DNA of 64,000 bases from Hyphomonadaceae bacterium BRH_c29 (GTDB lineage: Bacteria; Pseudomonadota; Alphaproteobacteria; Caulobacterales; Hyphomonadaceae), in the NCBI GenBank assembly GCA_000961695.1, contig LADW01000046.1:1-64000 (forward strand), given 5' to 3'. Of the stretch, positions 1-8,080 are shown one piece after another (the stretch's first letter is position 1; every line of letters begins with the position of its first letter). The notes below the pieces were generated by a model. The model saw only the letters and a list, made by a program, of their open reading frames with translations. It did not search any database and was not told where the DNA came from. The translations under genes were made by a program, and so were the position numbers.

Positions 1-2
1 GG

Positions 3-200
3 GAGGACATCTTTGCTGCCCTGGCGGGCGCTGAGGATGTGCCCGACAAGGTGTTCATCGATAGTACCTGCATCAAGGTCCACCGCTGCGCGGGCGGCGG
101 AAAAGGGGGGCCGTGGCGCATGGTATCGGCGTCACCAAAGGCGGCCGCAACACAAAGCTCCACGCTGTCTGCGATGAGAAAGGCCGCCCGCTCATTCTGA
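3..200 (+). CDS. IS5-family transposase, first reading frame (5' partial)
   Basis: The frame enters from the left window edge and ends at a TGA at 198-200. It encodes VFIDSTCIKVHRCAGG, where the D of IDST is the first catalytic Asp of the DDE domain in IS5 transposases. The second catalytic D and the E lie in the -1 frame (113-535). The two frames overlap by 88 bp, and the switch falls at or near the A4G6 tract at 101-110. Many IS427-group elements join two such frames by frameshifting. A simple inactivating frameshift mutation would look the same. Confidence 0.65.
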   Translation, partial: EDIFAALAGAEDVPDKVFIDSTCIKVHRCAGGGKGGPWRMVSASPKAAATQSSTLSAMRKAARSF

Positions 201-535
201 TGCTGACGCCCGGAAACGTCCACGATTGCAAGGTTGCAGAGGCGTGCCTGACCGCCCTTCCACCGACCTCCCATCTCGTCGCCGATAAGGGATATGACAG
301 CCAGAAGCTACGCGAGTGGCTGGAAGATCGTGGCACCGCGCCCGTCATTCCGCCCAGGTCAAATCGCAAGGTCCAATACGCCTATGACAAGACCATTTAT
401 CGCGAGCGCAACGTCATCGAGCGCATGTTCTGCAGGCTGAAAGATTGGCGGCGCATCGCAACGCGCTTTGAACGCAACATCATCAACTTCATGGCCGCAA
501 TAGTCCTTGCAGCCGCTGTCATCTGGTGGCTTTAA
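113..535 (+). CDS. IS5-family transposase, second reading frame
   Basis: This 140-residue frame carries the rest of the DDE domain. VADKGYDS holds the second Asp and RNVIERMFCRLKDWRR holds the catalytic Glu in the Y(2)R(3)E(6)R-type region of IS5 proteins. KGGRNTKLHAV near the start is also typical of the family. Alone it lacks the first Asp, so a functional enzyme needs fusion with the upstream frame by a -1 shift. The stop codon is immediately followed by the presumed right inverted repeat. Confidence 0.75.
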   Translation: MAHGIGVTKGGRNTKLHAVCDEKGRPLILMLTPGNVHDCKVAEACLTALPPTSHLVADKGYDSQKLREWLEDRGTAPVIPPRSNRKVQYAYDKTIYRERNVIERMFCRLKDWRRIATRFERNIINFMAAIVLAAAVIWWL

Positions 536-659
536 TGAGTCCGGACCCTAGTGTGCAGAGCTTGCAGACAGGTCATCAGCAACCCGCTTTGCCGATGCCA
601 ACTGGCGCGGAAATTGCTAATTTGCCCGTATATCCCAGTCATGATGGACGTGCCGCGCA

Positions 660-2636
660 GTGGTTGCCAAACTCAAGTACAGGCCTGAACTAGATGGCCT
701 TCGCAGCGTCGCGGTCATACCCGTGATCCTCTACCATGCCGGTTTTCAGGTCTTTTCGGGAGGTTTCGTCGGCGTCGATATATTTTTCGTCATTTCCGGG
801 TATCTGATCACGAACATCATCTATGCGGAGATGTTGGAGAAACGCTTCTCGATCCTGAAATTCTACGAACGCCGCGCCCGCCGGATTCTTCCCGCCCTAT
901 TGCTTGTATGCTTGGCATGCCTGCCCTTCGCCGTCAGATGGCTGACCCCTGGAGAATTGGCAGAGTTCGGAAAGAGCCTCATCGCAGTCTGCCTTTTCGC
1001 GTCGAATATATTCTTCTGGCTGAAGTCAGACTATTTTGCGACGGCGTCCGAACTGAAACCACTGCTGCATACCTGGAGTCTGGCGATTGAGGAGCAGTTC
1101 TATATTTTCTTTCCTGTCCTGTTGCTTCTTCTGCGCAGGTTCCCCGGCAAGATCGTATTCGCAGTCATTGCCGTTTTATCGATCATCAGTTTCGCAACTG
1201 CCGAGATAGGATCGGTTCGCTTTCCCGAAGCAAACTTCTACCTGCTTCCGTCGCGGGCCTGGGAACTCGGGGTCGGTGCGCTTGTCGCTCTGGGCTTTGG
1301 GGGAAACCGGATTTCAGGTGACGGGCTAGCGCGATCCGCCCTCTATTCCGGTTGGATGATGATACTCGGGTCAATATTCCTGCTGAACAGCACAATGCCG
1401 TTTCCCGGAATTCTGGCGCTGCCTTCCGTTCTGGGAACGGCCTTGATTATCATGTCAGCAGGCACACCGGCTGTCGGTACACGAATTCTCAGATGGCAAC
1501 CCATGGTCTGGGTCGGCCTACTGAGCTACAGCGCCTATCTCTGGCATCAACCCCTCTTTGCTTTTGCCCGGACACGCAGCCTGGAGGAGCTCGGCCCTGT
1601 GCACTATGCAGGACTTATTGCCCTGACTTTCCTTCTAGCCTGGCTGACGATGAAATTCGTCGAAACTCCGTTCCGCGACCGCAAAAAGACCAGCGTAAAA
1701 CGGCTTGCTATGCTGGCATCTCCGATCGCTGCCGGAATATTTGTGGCCGGTTCTGCCATAAGCCTTTCACACGGTCTGCCTGAACGGAAAAATGGTCTGG
1801 CAGGCCAGATTGATGCGGACTTGCAGCGGGCTGAAGGATTGAACGAAGACTGTAGTGGGCTGACGGTCATCCGCGAATGTGAAACCGGCCCCTCGGATAC
1901 CCCAACCCTTCTTGTCTGGGGCGATTCATACGCCATGCAACTCACCGATGGAATTCTGGCCTCAGAGCCAGGTGCTCATGTGGTTCAGCGGACCTTCCAC
2001 TCCTGCCCTCCTTTATTTGATCTGACGCCGTACCAACCTTTTGGCGAAGCGCGCAAAGGACTGGACTGGACAGAGAAATGTGCCGCTTTCAACGCCAGCG
2101 TAAAAGTGTATGTGGAGACGCACAGAGAAGTGAAGTTCGTTGTGGTCGGGTCACTTTTCACTCAATTCGAGGACGCCACATGGTTTATCGACAGCAGTGG
2201 GCGCACTGTAGAGTCGGATGTGGAGACCATCATCCCCCGATTTCGCGAGACATTGGACTGGATCAAGGCGCGGGGTATTCGCGTTGTTGTCTTTGATCCG
2301 ACGCCTTCAGAGACCCTCGATGTGGGCCGGTGCCTTGCCCGTCACGAATGGTTCGATTCTCTTGATGCGGACGACTGCCAGATTGATCTCACGAAGGGCT
2401 TTCCCTCCTTGGTCAAGGTGCATGACGCCATTATGAAACTGGCCCAGAATTATAACATTTTCTCCCTGCGCCCTCTGCTTTGCAACGGGACGGTATGCCA
2501 GGTCCGGAACGGAAACATCCTGTTCTATCATGACATCGGACACCTGACGAAAGAAGGGTCCCGTTTCATCGGGCGCACCGCTGATTTCTATGAAGTCGCA
2601 ACCGGTCTTCCCCATACAGGCCCACCGCCGAAATGA
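660..2636 (+). CDS. Acyltransferase-3 / SGNH fusion (OafA/OatA-like O-acetyltransferase)
   Basis: The 658-residue protein probably acetylates a surface polysaccharide. The N-terminal part (about 1-370) begins with YRPELDGLRSVAV, the classic start of acyltransferase-3 proteins, and has about ten hydrophobic segments. The C-terminal part is a periplasmic-type SGNH hydrolase domain: GDS near residue 420 and DIGH near 625 supply the Ser and the Asp-His pair. Fusions of this kind move acyl groups across the membrane and onto sugars. The start is GTG at 660; no strong Shine-Dalgarno is visible. It is the first gene of the polysaccharide cluster after the IS element. The exact acceptor is unknown. 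Confidence 0.88.
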   Translation: MVAKLKYRPELDGLRSVAVIPVILYHAGFQVFSGGFVGVDIFFVISGYLITNIIYAEMLEKRFSILKFYERRARRILPALLLVCLACLPFAVRWLTPGELAEFGKSLIAVCLFASNIFFWLKSDYFATASELKPLLHTWSLAIEEQFYIFFPVLLLLLRRFPGKIVFAVIAVLSIISFATAEIGSVRFPEANFYLLPSRAWELGVGALVALGFGGNRISGDGLARSALYSGWMMILGSIFLLNSTMPFPGILALPSVLGTALIIMSAGTPAVGTRILRWQPMVWVGLLSYSAYLWHQPLFAFARTRSLEELGPVHYAGLIALTFLLAWLTMKFVETPFRDRKKTSVKRLAMLASPIAAGIFVAGSAISLSHGLPERKNGLAGQIDADLQRAEGLNEDCSGLTVIRECETGPSDTPTLLVWGDSYAMQLTDGILASEPGAHVVQRTFHSCPPLFDLTPYQPFGEARKGLDWTEKCAAFNASVKVYVETHREVKFVVVGSLFTQFEDATWFIDSSGRTVESDVETIIPRFRETLDWIKARGIRVVVFDPTPSETLDVGRCLARHEWFDSLDADDCQIDLTKGFPSLVKVHDAIMKLAQNYNIFSLRPLLCNGTVCQVRNGNILFYHDIGHLTKEGSRFIGRTADFYEVATGLPHTGPPPK

Positions 2637-3058
2637 GTGAGTTCCTTTGTTGATGTTCAGTGGAGGGGTGAGGAGCCTGATTACACCTGCTTCTGCCCCC
2701 CGCGGACGTCACTCCGCAGGATGCTTCAATCCGCCGTGAAGGTCGATCACCGGCATGGGCCTTAGCCAGACGGACCGCGACACTTCTTCAGCAGTTTGCA
2801 TTTGAGGTTCCAATTGCCTGAGCGACGAGGTTGTTTTCGTCGCAGTAACCTCGTTTCTCATATGTCAGCGCGTAAGTCTCTCAACGACAATAAGATAGGC
2901 GTTCCCATCTTCACCTTCCCCGGTGCACCAGAATTTTCAAGGCACCGAGCCAACTCTTCCAATGCGTTTATTTGTGAAGTCGCGACATTGCGACAGACCG
3001 ATGGCATTCACGCGCTGCAGATCCCCAAGCCAGCGAGTTGGTCATGGCTTGGCCAGAA
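2637..3058. other. 422-bp gap with no intact gene; contains a small gene remnant
   Basis: No convincing complete gene is present; open frames on the plus strand here mainly run antisense into the neighbouring flippase. On the minus strand, 2865-2936 encodes a short peptide containing GEGEDGNAYLIVVE. It matches a second fragment at 22104-22211 (EEGEDGNTYRIVIA) at both DNA and peptide level, suggesting relics of one family. A short GC-rich hairpin near 2700 (GCGGA/TCCGC) is too weak to call a terminator. Confidence 0.45.
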
Positions 3059-4594
3059 TTACGCTTGCCGCCGCGAAAGAGAGCGAGCCACCCGCAGGCC
3101 CATTTCTTCAGGCCCATCCGGTCGACCGTTCATGTGCCAGAGAAAATAATGACAGGTGGCATAAGAAATCGCGCCAAGAGCGGAGAGCACGCCGATCTCC
3201 AGCCCTGTCAGCCACGGAGAATGAAGCGGCCCCACAAGGTGTTTGGCCTGCATCACGATGATCGCCATACAAGCCGCCGATATGAGAGACCGCGAGACAT
3301 TCCTCAATTGCTGCAAGATACTTACATCAACGAACTTACTGAGGAAGCCAAGGTTGATAAAAACAATCACGATGGCTGTCAGGCAATACGCCGCGAGAAA
3401 TCCGGCAAAGCCGAAAAAGTAGGCCCCGCCCACCATACCGGTGACCCGAACCAGAAATGACACGATATCACGATGCATAAGGTCCTTTGTCCGGTTCAAG
3501 GCCATCCCGACCGAACGGATCGGGGCCGCCATGACCGTCAAAGCCATGGTAGGTGCATATACTTGGACAATCAGGATAGCGGGGCTCCATTTGTCTCCCA
3601 GCAAGAGTGGAATCAGCAGGTCTGCCATAAGGCCGAGACCGATCCCGACTGGCATCACAATCGCGGATGTTGTCGACTGTGAACGCAGATATGCTGCGCG
3701 GAACCGCTCCGCATCATTCACAATACGGCTGAACGCAGAGAAAAGTGATCGCGTTATCGGGATGAGCAGGAACTGGGAAAATTCAGTCGACAGGCGGCTA
3801 CCAATGTCAAACTGCCCCAGGGATGTTTGACCAAACGCGCTGGCAACAACAAAGCGGCTCGTCTGGGCATTCAGCTGATTGAACATCGCGCCCAGGCCAA
3901 GCCAGGCAGAAAAGCCAAACAGTTTTCTGGTTGAACTCAGAGAAAACTTAGGGAACTGCGGATAAGCAACATAAGTGACGACGAGGCCCACGATTGCGGA
4001 AATCAGCACCCCCGCAACGAACGCCCAATAAGATTTCCAGATCAAGGCGATCGCCACGCAGGCCATGAACTGAGCCGACTTCGCCAGAAGCTCGCTTGTA
4101 ATATCCCAAGAGAATTTCAGATCCCGTGCATAGCGCTCGAAATGTGAATTCCGAAGTCCGAAGATGAGAGGTTGGATCGCCAGAACCATGATCACATTGC
4201 CAACGTGCGGCATGTGAAAGAACCGGGCGACGGGATGGGCGATAACAAGCAGGAAGATTGAAATCGCGATCGCCCTCAATATGGACAGAGTCCACGCGGT
4301 ATTGAAATCCTCATCTGTCGGGTCGTCCATCTGGATCAAGGCCAGCGTGACAGGCAGCTCCAGAACTGCGGAAGAGACGCTGACAACCGCCATCGCCAAC
4401 GCAATGATACCAAAATCGGCTGGCACGAGTATCCGCGCGAGCACGATGGTGCTGATAAATCCGATCCCGTAGGCGACAATTTTCGCCCCTGTCAGCCACA
4501 CAGCCGCACGAAACACCGATTGCGGGGAAACTATCGCCTCTTCGCTCACCGCTGCTGGCTGGTTCTGATCGACCATATTCATCCCATTGTCCAA
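3059..4594 (-). CDS. Wzx-like polysaccharide flippase (lipopolysaccharide biosynthesis family)
   Basis: This 511-residue, highly hydrophobic protein has about twelve to fourteen membrane segments. The N-terminus pattern (GAKIVAYGIGFISTIVLARIL then ADFGIIALAMAVVSV) is characteristic of WzxC/RfbX-type flippases of the MOP superfamily. Such proteins move undecaprenyl-diphosphate-linked oligosaccharide repeat units across the inner membrane. It is transcribed opposite to the flanking acyltransferase genes. A second, distinct flippase lies at 17821-19272, so the locus may handle two glycans or carry a replaced module. Start at 4594 gives an N-terminal cytoplasmic tail of about 25 residues; an internal ATG is also possible. 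Confidence 0.85.
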   Translation of the reverse strand: MDNGMNMVDQNQPAAVSEEAIVSPQSVFRAAVWLTGAKIVAYGIGFISTIVLARILVPADFGIIALAMAVVSVSSAVLELPVTLALIQMDDPTDEDFNTAWTLSILRAIAISIFLLVIAHPVARFFHMPHVGNVIMVLAIQPLIFGLRNSHFERYARDLKFSWDITSELLAKSAQFMACVAIALIWKSYWAFVAGVLISAIVGLVVTYVAYPQFPKFSLSSTRKLFGFSAWLGLGAMFNQLNAQTSRFVVASAFGQTSLGQFDIGSRLSTEFSQFLLIPITRSLFSAFSRIVNDAERFRAAYLRSQSTTSAIVMPVGIGLGLMADLLIPLLLGDKWSPAILIVQVYAPTMALTVMAAPIRSVGMALNRTKDLMHRDIVSFLVRVTGMVGGAYFFGFAGFLAAYCLTAIVIVFINLGFLSKFVDVSILQQLRNVSRSLISAACMAIIVMQAKHLVGPLHSPWLTGLEIGVLSALGAISYATCHYFLWHMNGRPDGPEEMGLRVARSLSRRQA

Positions 4595-4851
4595 GCTTGG
4601 TACAGTATTGAGCGTAATTGAAGATCATTCTGAGAAATATATGCCAATGACATGAATGCCCCGGCCTGAGTCTGCATCGCTTCAGTCTTGAGTTGGAAAA
4701 GCATGCAAATCGCCTCCCCTCGCCCAAACTGCACAAGGCCATCTGCCCACTGAAGATATTAGTGTATGCGTGTTTCCCAACACAACCAACAAGATAGCCG
4801 GTAACTTTTGTCTGACCTGGTCCTGCTTTCCTGCGCAGTTTTCCGGCCCTG

Positions 4852-5318
4852 CTAAGAGTCTGACTCAAAATACCGGCGCCTCCTCTGCATGCCTTGCGAC
4901 GCGGCGTGAGAGGCGTCGGATGGAGGCGATGAGGGTCCAGGCTTCGGATGAGGCGATGCTGGTTTCCCAGCCCTTTGCGAGGCGCCGGCACCGTCCGATC
5001 CAGGCGAGGGTGGGCTCGACGACCCAGCGCCGCGCGATCACGACGAAGCCTTTTGCCTCGCCCTTGCGCCGAACGATCTCGATGGCTGGCTCGTCTGTCC
5101 GGACCATTTCCACGTCCAGCTTGTCGCCCGCATAGCCACCATCTGAGAAGAGGCACAACAGCGTCGGGAAGCTGTCCTTTGCATCGCGCAGCGAACGTCT
5201 GTCATGCTGGCGGCGAGTGATTTCAGTCCAAGCCATTGCGTTTCTCCGTAGTCTCGACAACCACAGGGAATCACAAGTCGCTGAAATCACTCACCTTAAT
5301 TTTCGGTTGGGCTCTTAG
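4852..5318 (-). mobile_element. Internally deleted IS5-family (IS1031-like) copy
   Basis: The ends form imperfect inverted repeats: CTAAGAGTCTGACTCAAAA at the left and, on the other strand, CTAAGAGCCCAACCGAAAA at the right. Between them only 467 bp remain, about half of a normal IS of this group. The transposase has kept its first ~17 residues and its last ~105 but lost the middle. The outer TAA/TTA flanks are not a clean target duplication. The copy cannot transpose on its own; with ends intact it might be mobilised by a related transposase. Confidence 0.72.
4865..5236 (-). pseudogene. IS5-family transposase with internal deletion
   Basis: Reading from the ATG at 5236, the protein starts MAWTEITRRQHDRRSLR, the usual N-terminus of IS1031-like transposases. 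It then jumps straight into FSDGGYAGDKL and IGRCRRLAKGWETS, which belong to the C-terminal half of the DDE domain. The first catalytic Asp and the region around it are missing, so the enzyme should be inactive. The remaining frame is open (123 residues), so the deletion kept phase. Confidence 0.75.
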
Positions 5319-5429
5319 ATACGCACGAGTATTCGCGTAACGCGTCGTTTTCTTCGGTAATATTTGTCTTTCCCACAAGGTGGTTTAGTATTCGTAGCAA
5401 TTGAATTTGGATAATATTGGGTTGGGCGC

Positions 5430-6563
5430 ATGAAAAAGGAAGAAGATCGCAGGGTTATGCGACCTTCCGTGTCCGTTTATCTGGATGCGGTAAGGTTTGC
5501 AGCGGCCTTCGTTGTCTTTCTCAGTCACGCCGAATTCAGCAATTTCTCTTCCGGCTGGCTGAGCGTCTTCGCGGATTATGGGCCACAAGCTGTGATGGTC
5601 TTTTTCGTACTGTCTGGCTTCGTCATCGCCTACGTCACGGATACACGCAAGCCTACCCCGCGCCGCTACGTCACCGACAGAGCAGCCAGGATATATTCAG
5701 TCGTCCTGCCTGCGATCTTGGTCACGCTCCTCGCGGATAAGGTGGGCATGAGGTTCAACGCGCAGACCTACTATTGCTGCTACGATTATTCCGAGTCCTT
5801 CCTGGACATCATCACTTCGGTCTTCTTGCTGAACGAAGTTTGGTTCAATCACCAAGCCCTGTTTTCCAATGGCCCCTTCTGGTCGATTTCCTATGAAGTC
5901 GCATACTATGTCCTGTACGCGCTTCTGGTGTTTACACCGGGTCGCTGGAAAATTCCGGCCGTCATGCTGGCGTCCTTGCTGATCGGGCCGGTAATACTGC
6001 TCCTCGCGCCCGTCTGGTTCGCGGGGGTCGGAGCCTATTACGTCTCGAAGCGGCATGCCGGGTCACTTATACTTGGTCTCAGCCTCTTTACAGGCAGCAT
6101 ACTTGCGTTCATCGCCGCCGATCTTGCAGGTATGCCGCAGGGGCTCGATGCCCTGACCAGACGACTGATCGGCGGTAATATGATGGTCCTGCTCGGACAA
6201 TCGAATTTCGTACTGACCGACTATGTCTTGGGTCTCCTGGTCGCTGTCCATTTCATTGGCGCCGTCATGATCGGACGTCATGTCTCATCCACGCCCGAAT
6301 GGCTTGCTCGCCCGATCCGGTACAGCGCCGAGTTCACCTTCAGCCTGTATCTTTTCCACATGCCGCTGCTGTTCGCCTATGCAAGCATCTTCGACCATGA
6401 TCCGAACAACGCAGGGGACCAGGCGCTGCTTTACACGGCCACACTCTTGACGGTCTGGCTGCTCGGAAATGTCACCGAGCGGCGAAAAGGCACCACCAGA
6501 TTTGTAATCGACAAGATCTGGGATCTCACATTGGCGCTTTGGCGTCGCCTGCGCTCAAGTTAG
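5430..6563 (+). CDS. Acyltransferase-3 family membrane protein
   Basis: The 377-residue integral membrane protein starts with SVSVYLDAVRFAAAFVVFLSHA, matching the R-x10-H region of acyltransferase-3 enzymes, with the conserved His in LSHA. VMVFFVLSGFVIAYV and RAARIYSVVLPA are further family hallmarks. Unlike the protein at 660-2636 it lacks a C-terminal SGNH domain. It probably O-acylates a glycan or lipid-linked intermediate of this cluster. The start is ATG at 5430; the region upstream is AT-rich and follows the IS remnant. The substrate cannot be deduced. Confidence 0.85.
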   Translation: MKKEEDRRVMRPSVSVYLDAVRFAAAFVVFLSHAEFSNFSSGWLSVFADYGPQAVMVFFVLSGFVIAYVTDTRKPTPRRYVTDRAARIYSVVLPAILVTLLADKVGMRFNAQTYYCCYDYSESFLDIITSVFLLNEVWFNHQALFSNGPFWSISYEVAYYVLYALLVFTPGRWKIPAVMLASLLIGPVILLLAPVWFAGVGAYYVSKRHAGSLILGLSLFTGSILAFIAADLAGMPQGLDALTRRLIGGNMMVLLGQSNFVLTDYVLGLLVAVHFIGAVMIGRHVSSTPEWLARPIRYSAEFTFSLYLFHMPLLFAYASIFDHDPNNAGDQALLYTATLLTVWLLGNVTERRKGTTRFVIDKIWDLTLALWRRLRSS

Positions 6564-6799
6564 ACAACAGCGCTACCCCAGCAAGAATTCGAGAGTTGAA
6601 ACGATGCCATCCAGGCGCTGGCGAACACTCTCCCGTGATCAAAATGAGACCTGTGTCCCGAAATCTCCGGGAGTTCGCGTCTGGGGCTAAAACTGGCCTT
6701 CAATTTGCTTTAACCTCAACCGTGGATGAAATCGGAACACCATTTCAGATTTCAGCCATCGATAACCGACCGCCACGCTAATCCCAACGGGGACACAAA

Positions 6800-8011
6800 A
6801 TGGGTTCTTCCGCACTCGCTTCCAAAGCCCGCATCCGTCTCGGCATCATTGCCAACGAATTTTTCGACCACCGCATCAGCCGCCTGGGCGGATTTGGTAT
6901 GCTTTCGAAGCAGATCGTTGAAGCCGCGGGTATCTCTCACGATCCAAAAATCGATGTGGATCTCTACTGGTGTGAGCCGGACCGCGAAGCGCTCGCCAAG
7001 ATTGGCAAACAGCAGGTCTACGGACGCCCGCTTCGCACGCCGAGTTGGAAGTGGCACGGAGACAAATTCGCGATTGTGGCAAAGCGCGCCGTCCCCGACA
7101 TCTGGCTGACGATCGATTATCGGAAGAACTACGAATACTACCTGTCGATGTTCCCGAACGCGCCCATGATCATGTGGGTTCAGGATCCAAAGACACCGGA
7201 AGACTGGGCCCGGATCGCGACCACTTCAGTACCCGGCCATGAAGGCATCGAGCCACAGGGTCTGGGCTATATTGATTGCACCCCCCTGGCCGACCTGGTC
7301 AAACAACGGCGTGAAAGCGGGTCCCGCACGATTTTTGCGGCGCCATCTCCATTCCTGGAATCGAAAGTGGAATCGACCTACGGCCTGAAAGCCGATGAGG
7401 TCGCATCCCTTTGTTACCCGATGGCGCCCGCACCGGACGGACCGTATATCAAATCGGAAAAGCCTACGGTCATGTTCCTAGGTCGCCTCGATCCGCAAAA
7501 ACGTCCGTGGATTATTCCCGAAATCGCCAAAAAGATGCCAGACGTGACCTTTCGAGTCTTCGGAAAATCCCACTTCACCGGCCCCGGAGCGTGGGAACCC
7601 AAAGACCTCCCAAGCAACATTGAGATGCTCGGCCACATGGAAGGCGAAGACAAACACAAGAACATCGCCTCGGCATGGATACACCTCAATCCAGCCATTC
7701 ACGAGGGTTTGCCGATTGCATTCGTCGAGGGCCTCCAATGCGAAGTGCCGCTGGTCTCCTGCGTGAATCCTGAAAACGTCACCCAACGCTTCGGGCGCTA
7801 CATTCCCAAATGTTCCGGCGATGGCCTGGACACCATAGACGATTTCGTCGCGGCGATACGCGAATTGGTGGACAATGAAGAACTCCGGAGACAGCTAGGT
7901 CGCGAAGGACGGGAATGGGCGAACGAAACCCATTCAGCACAGAACTTCCTCAAATCGTTCAACAGCCTGCTTGCCCAGGCCGATGCGATGAAGATACAGG
8001 AAGTCGCCTGA
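6800..8011 (+). CDS. GT-B glycosyltransferase (family 4-like)
   Basis: The 403-residue soluble protein carries the C-terminal nucleotide-sugar domain of GT-B enzymes: VMFLGRLDPQKRP (about residues 223-235) and PAIHEGLPIAFVEGLQ (about 297-312), the EX7E-type donor-binding segment. No membrane segments or signal peptide are seen. It should add a sugar from a nucleotide donor to a lipid-linked acceptor at the cytoplasmic face. It is followed after 69 bp by the GMC oxidoreductase on the same strand. Donor and linkage are unknown. Confidence 0.85.
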   Translation: MGSSALASKARIRLGIIANEFFDHRISRLGGFGMLSKQIVEAAGISHDPKIDVDLYWCEPDREALAKIGKQQVYGRPLRTPSWKWHGDKFAIVAKRAVPDIWLTIDYRKNYEYYLSMFPNAPMIMWVQDPKTPEDWARIATTSVPGHEGIEPQGLGYIDCTPLADLVKQRRESGSRTIFAAPSPFLESKVESTYGLKADEVASLCYPMAPAPDGPYIKSEKPTVMFLGRLDPQKRPWIIPEIAKKMPDVTFRVFGKSHFTGPGAWEPKDLPSNIEMLGHMEGEDKHKNIASAWIHLNPAIHEGLPIAFVEGLQCEVPLVSCVNPENVTQRFGRYIPKCSGDGLDTIDDFVAAIRELVDNEELRRQLGREGREWANETHSAQNFLKSFNSLLAQADAMKIQEVA

Positions 8012-8080
8012 TCTCTTTTTTCTTGTAGCTGCGACAAGTCCGCGTGATATTACACCCTTAAGGGCATAACGAGACAACTT

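Larger units (their letters stand above)
1..549 (+). mobile_element. IS5-family (IS427-like) insertion sequence, right part, cut by window start
   Basis: The left end lies outside the window. Transposase coding runs from the first bases to 535, followed directly by TGAGTCCGGACCC (536-548), which looks like the right terminal inverted repeat, and then by CTAG. CTAG fits the YTAR target preferred by IS427-like elements. The family is recognised from the transposase. The left inverted repeat, the target duplication and the full length cannot be seen. The element borders a polysaccharide gene cluster. Confidence 0.75.

Noticed and set aside
4311-5156. 281-codon minus-strand frame across the flippase start and the IS remnant
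   Set aside because: It crosses two unrelated units in a different frame and has no family feature.
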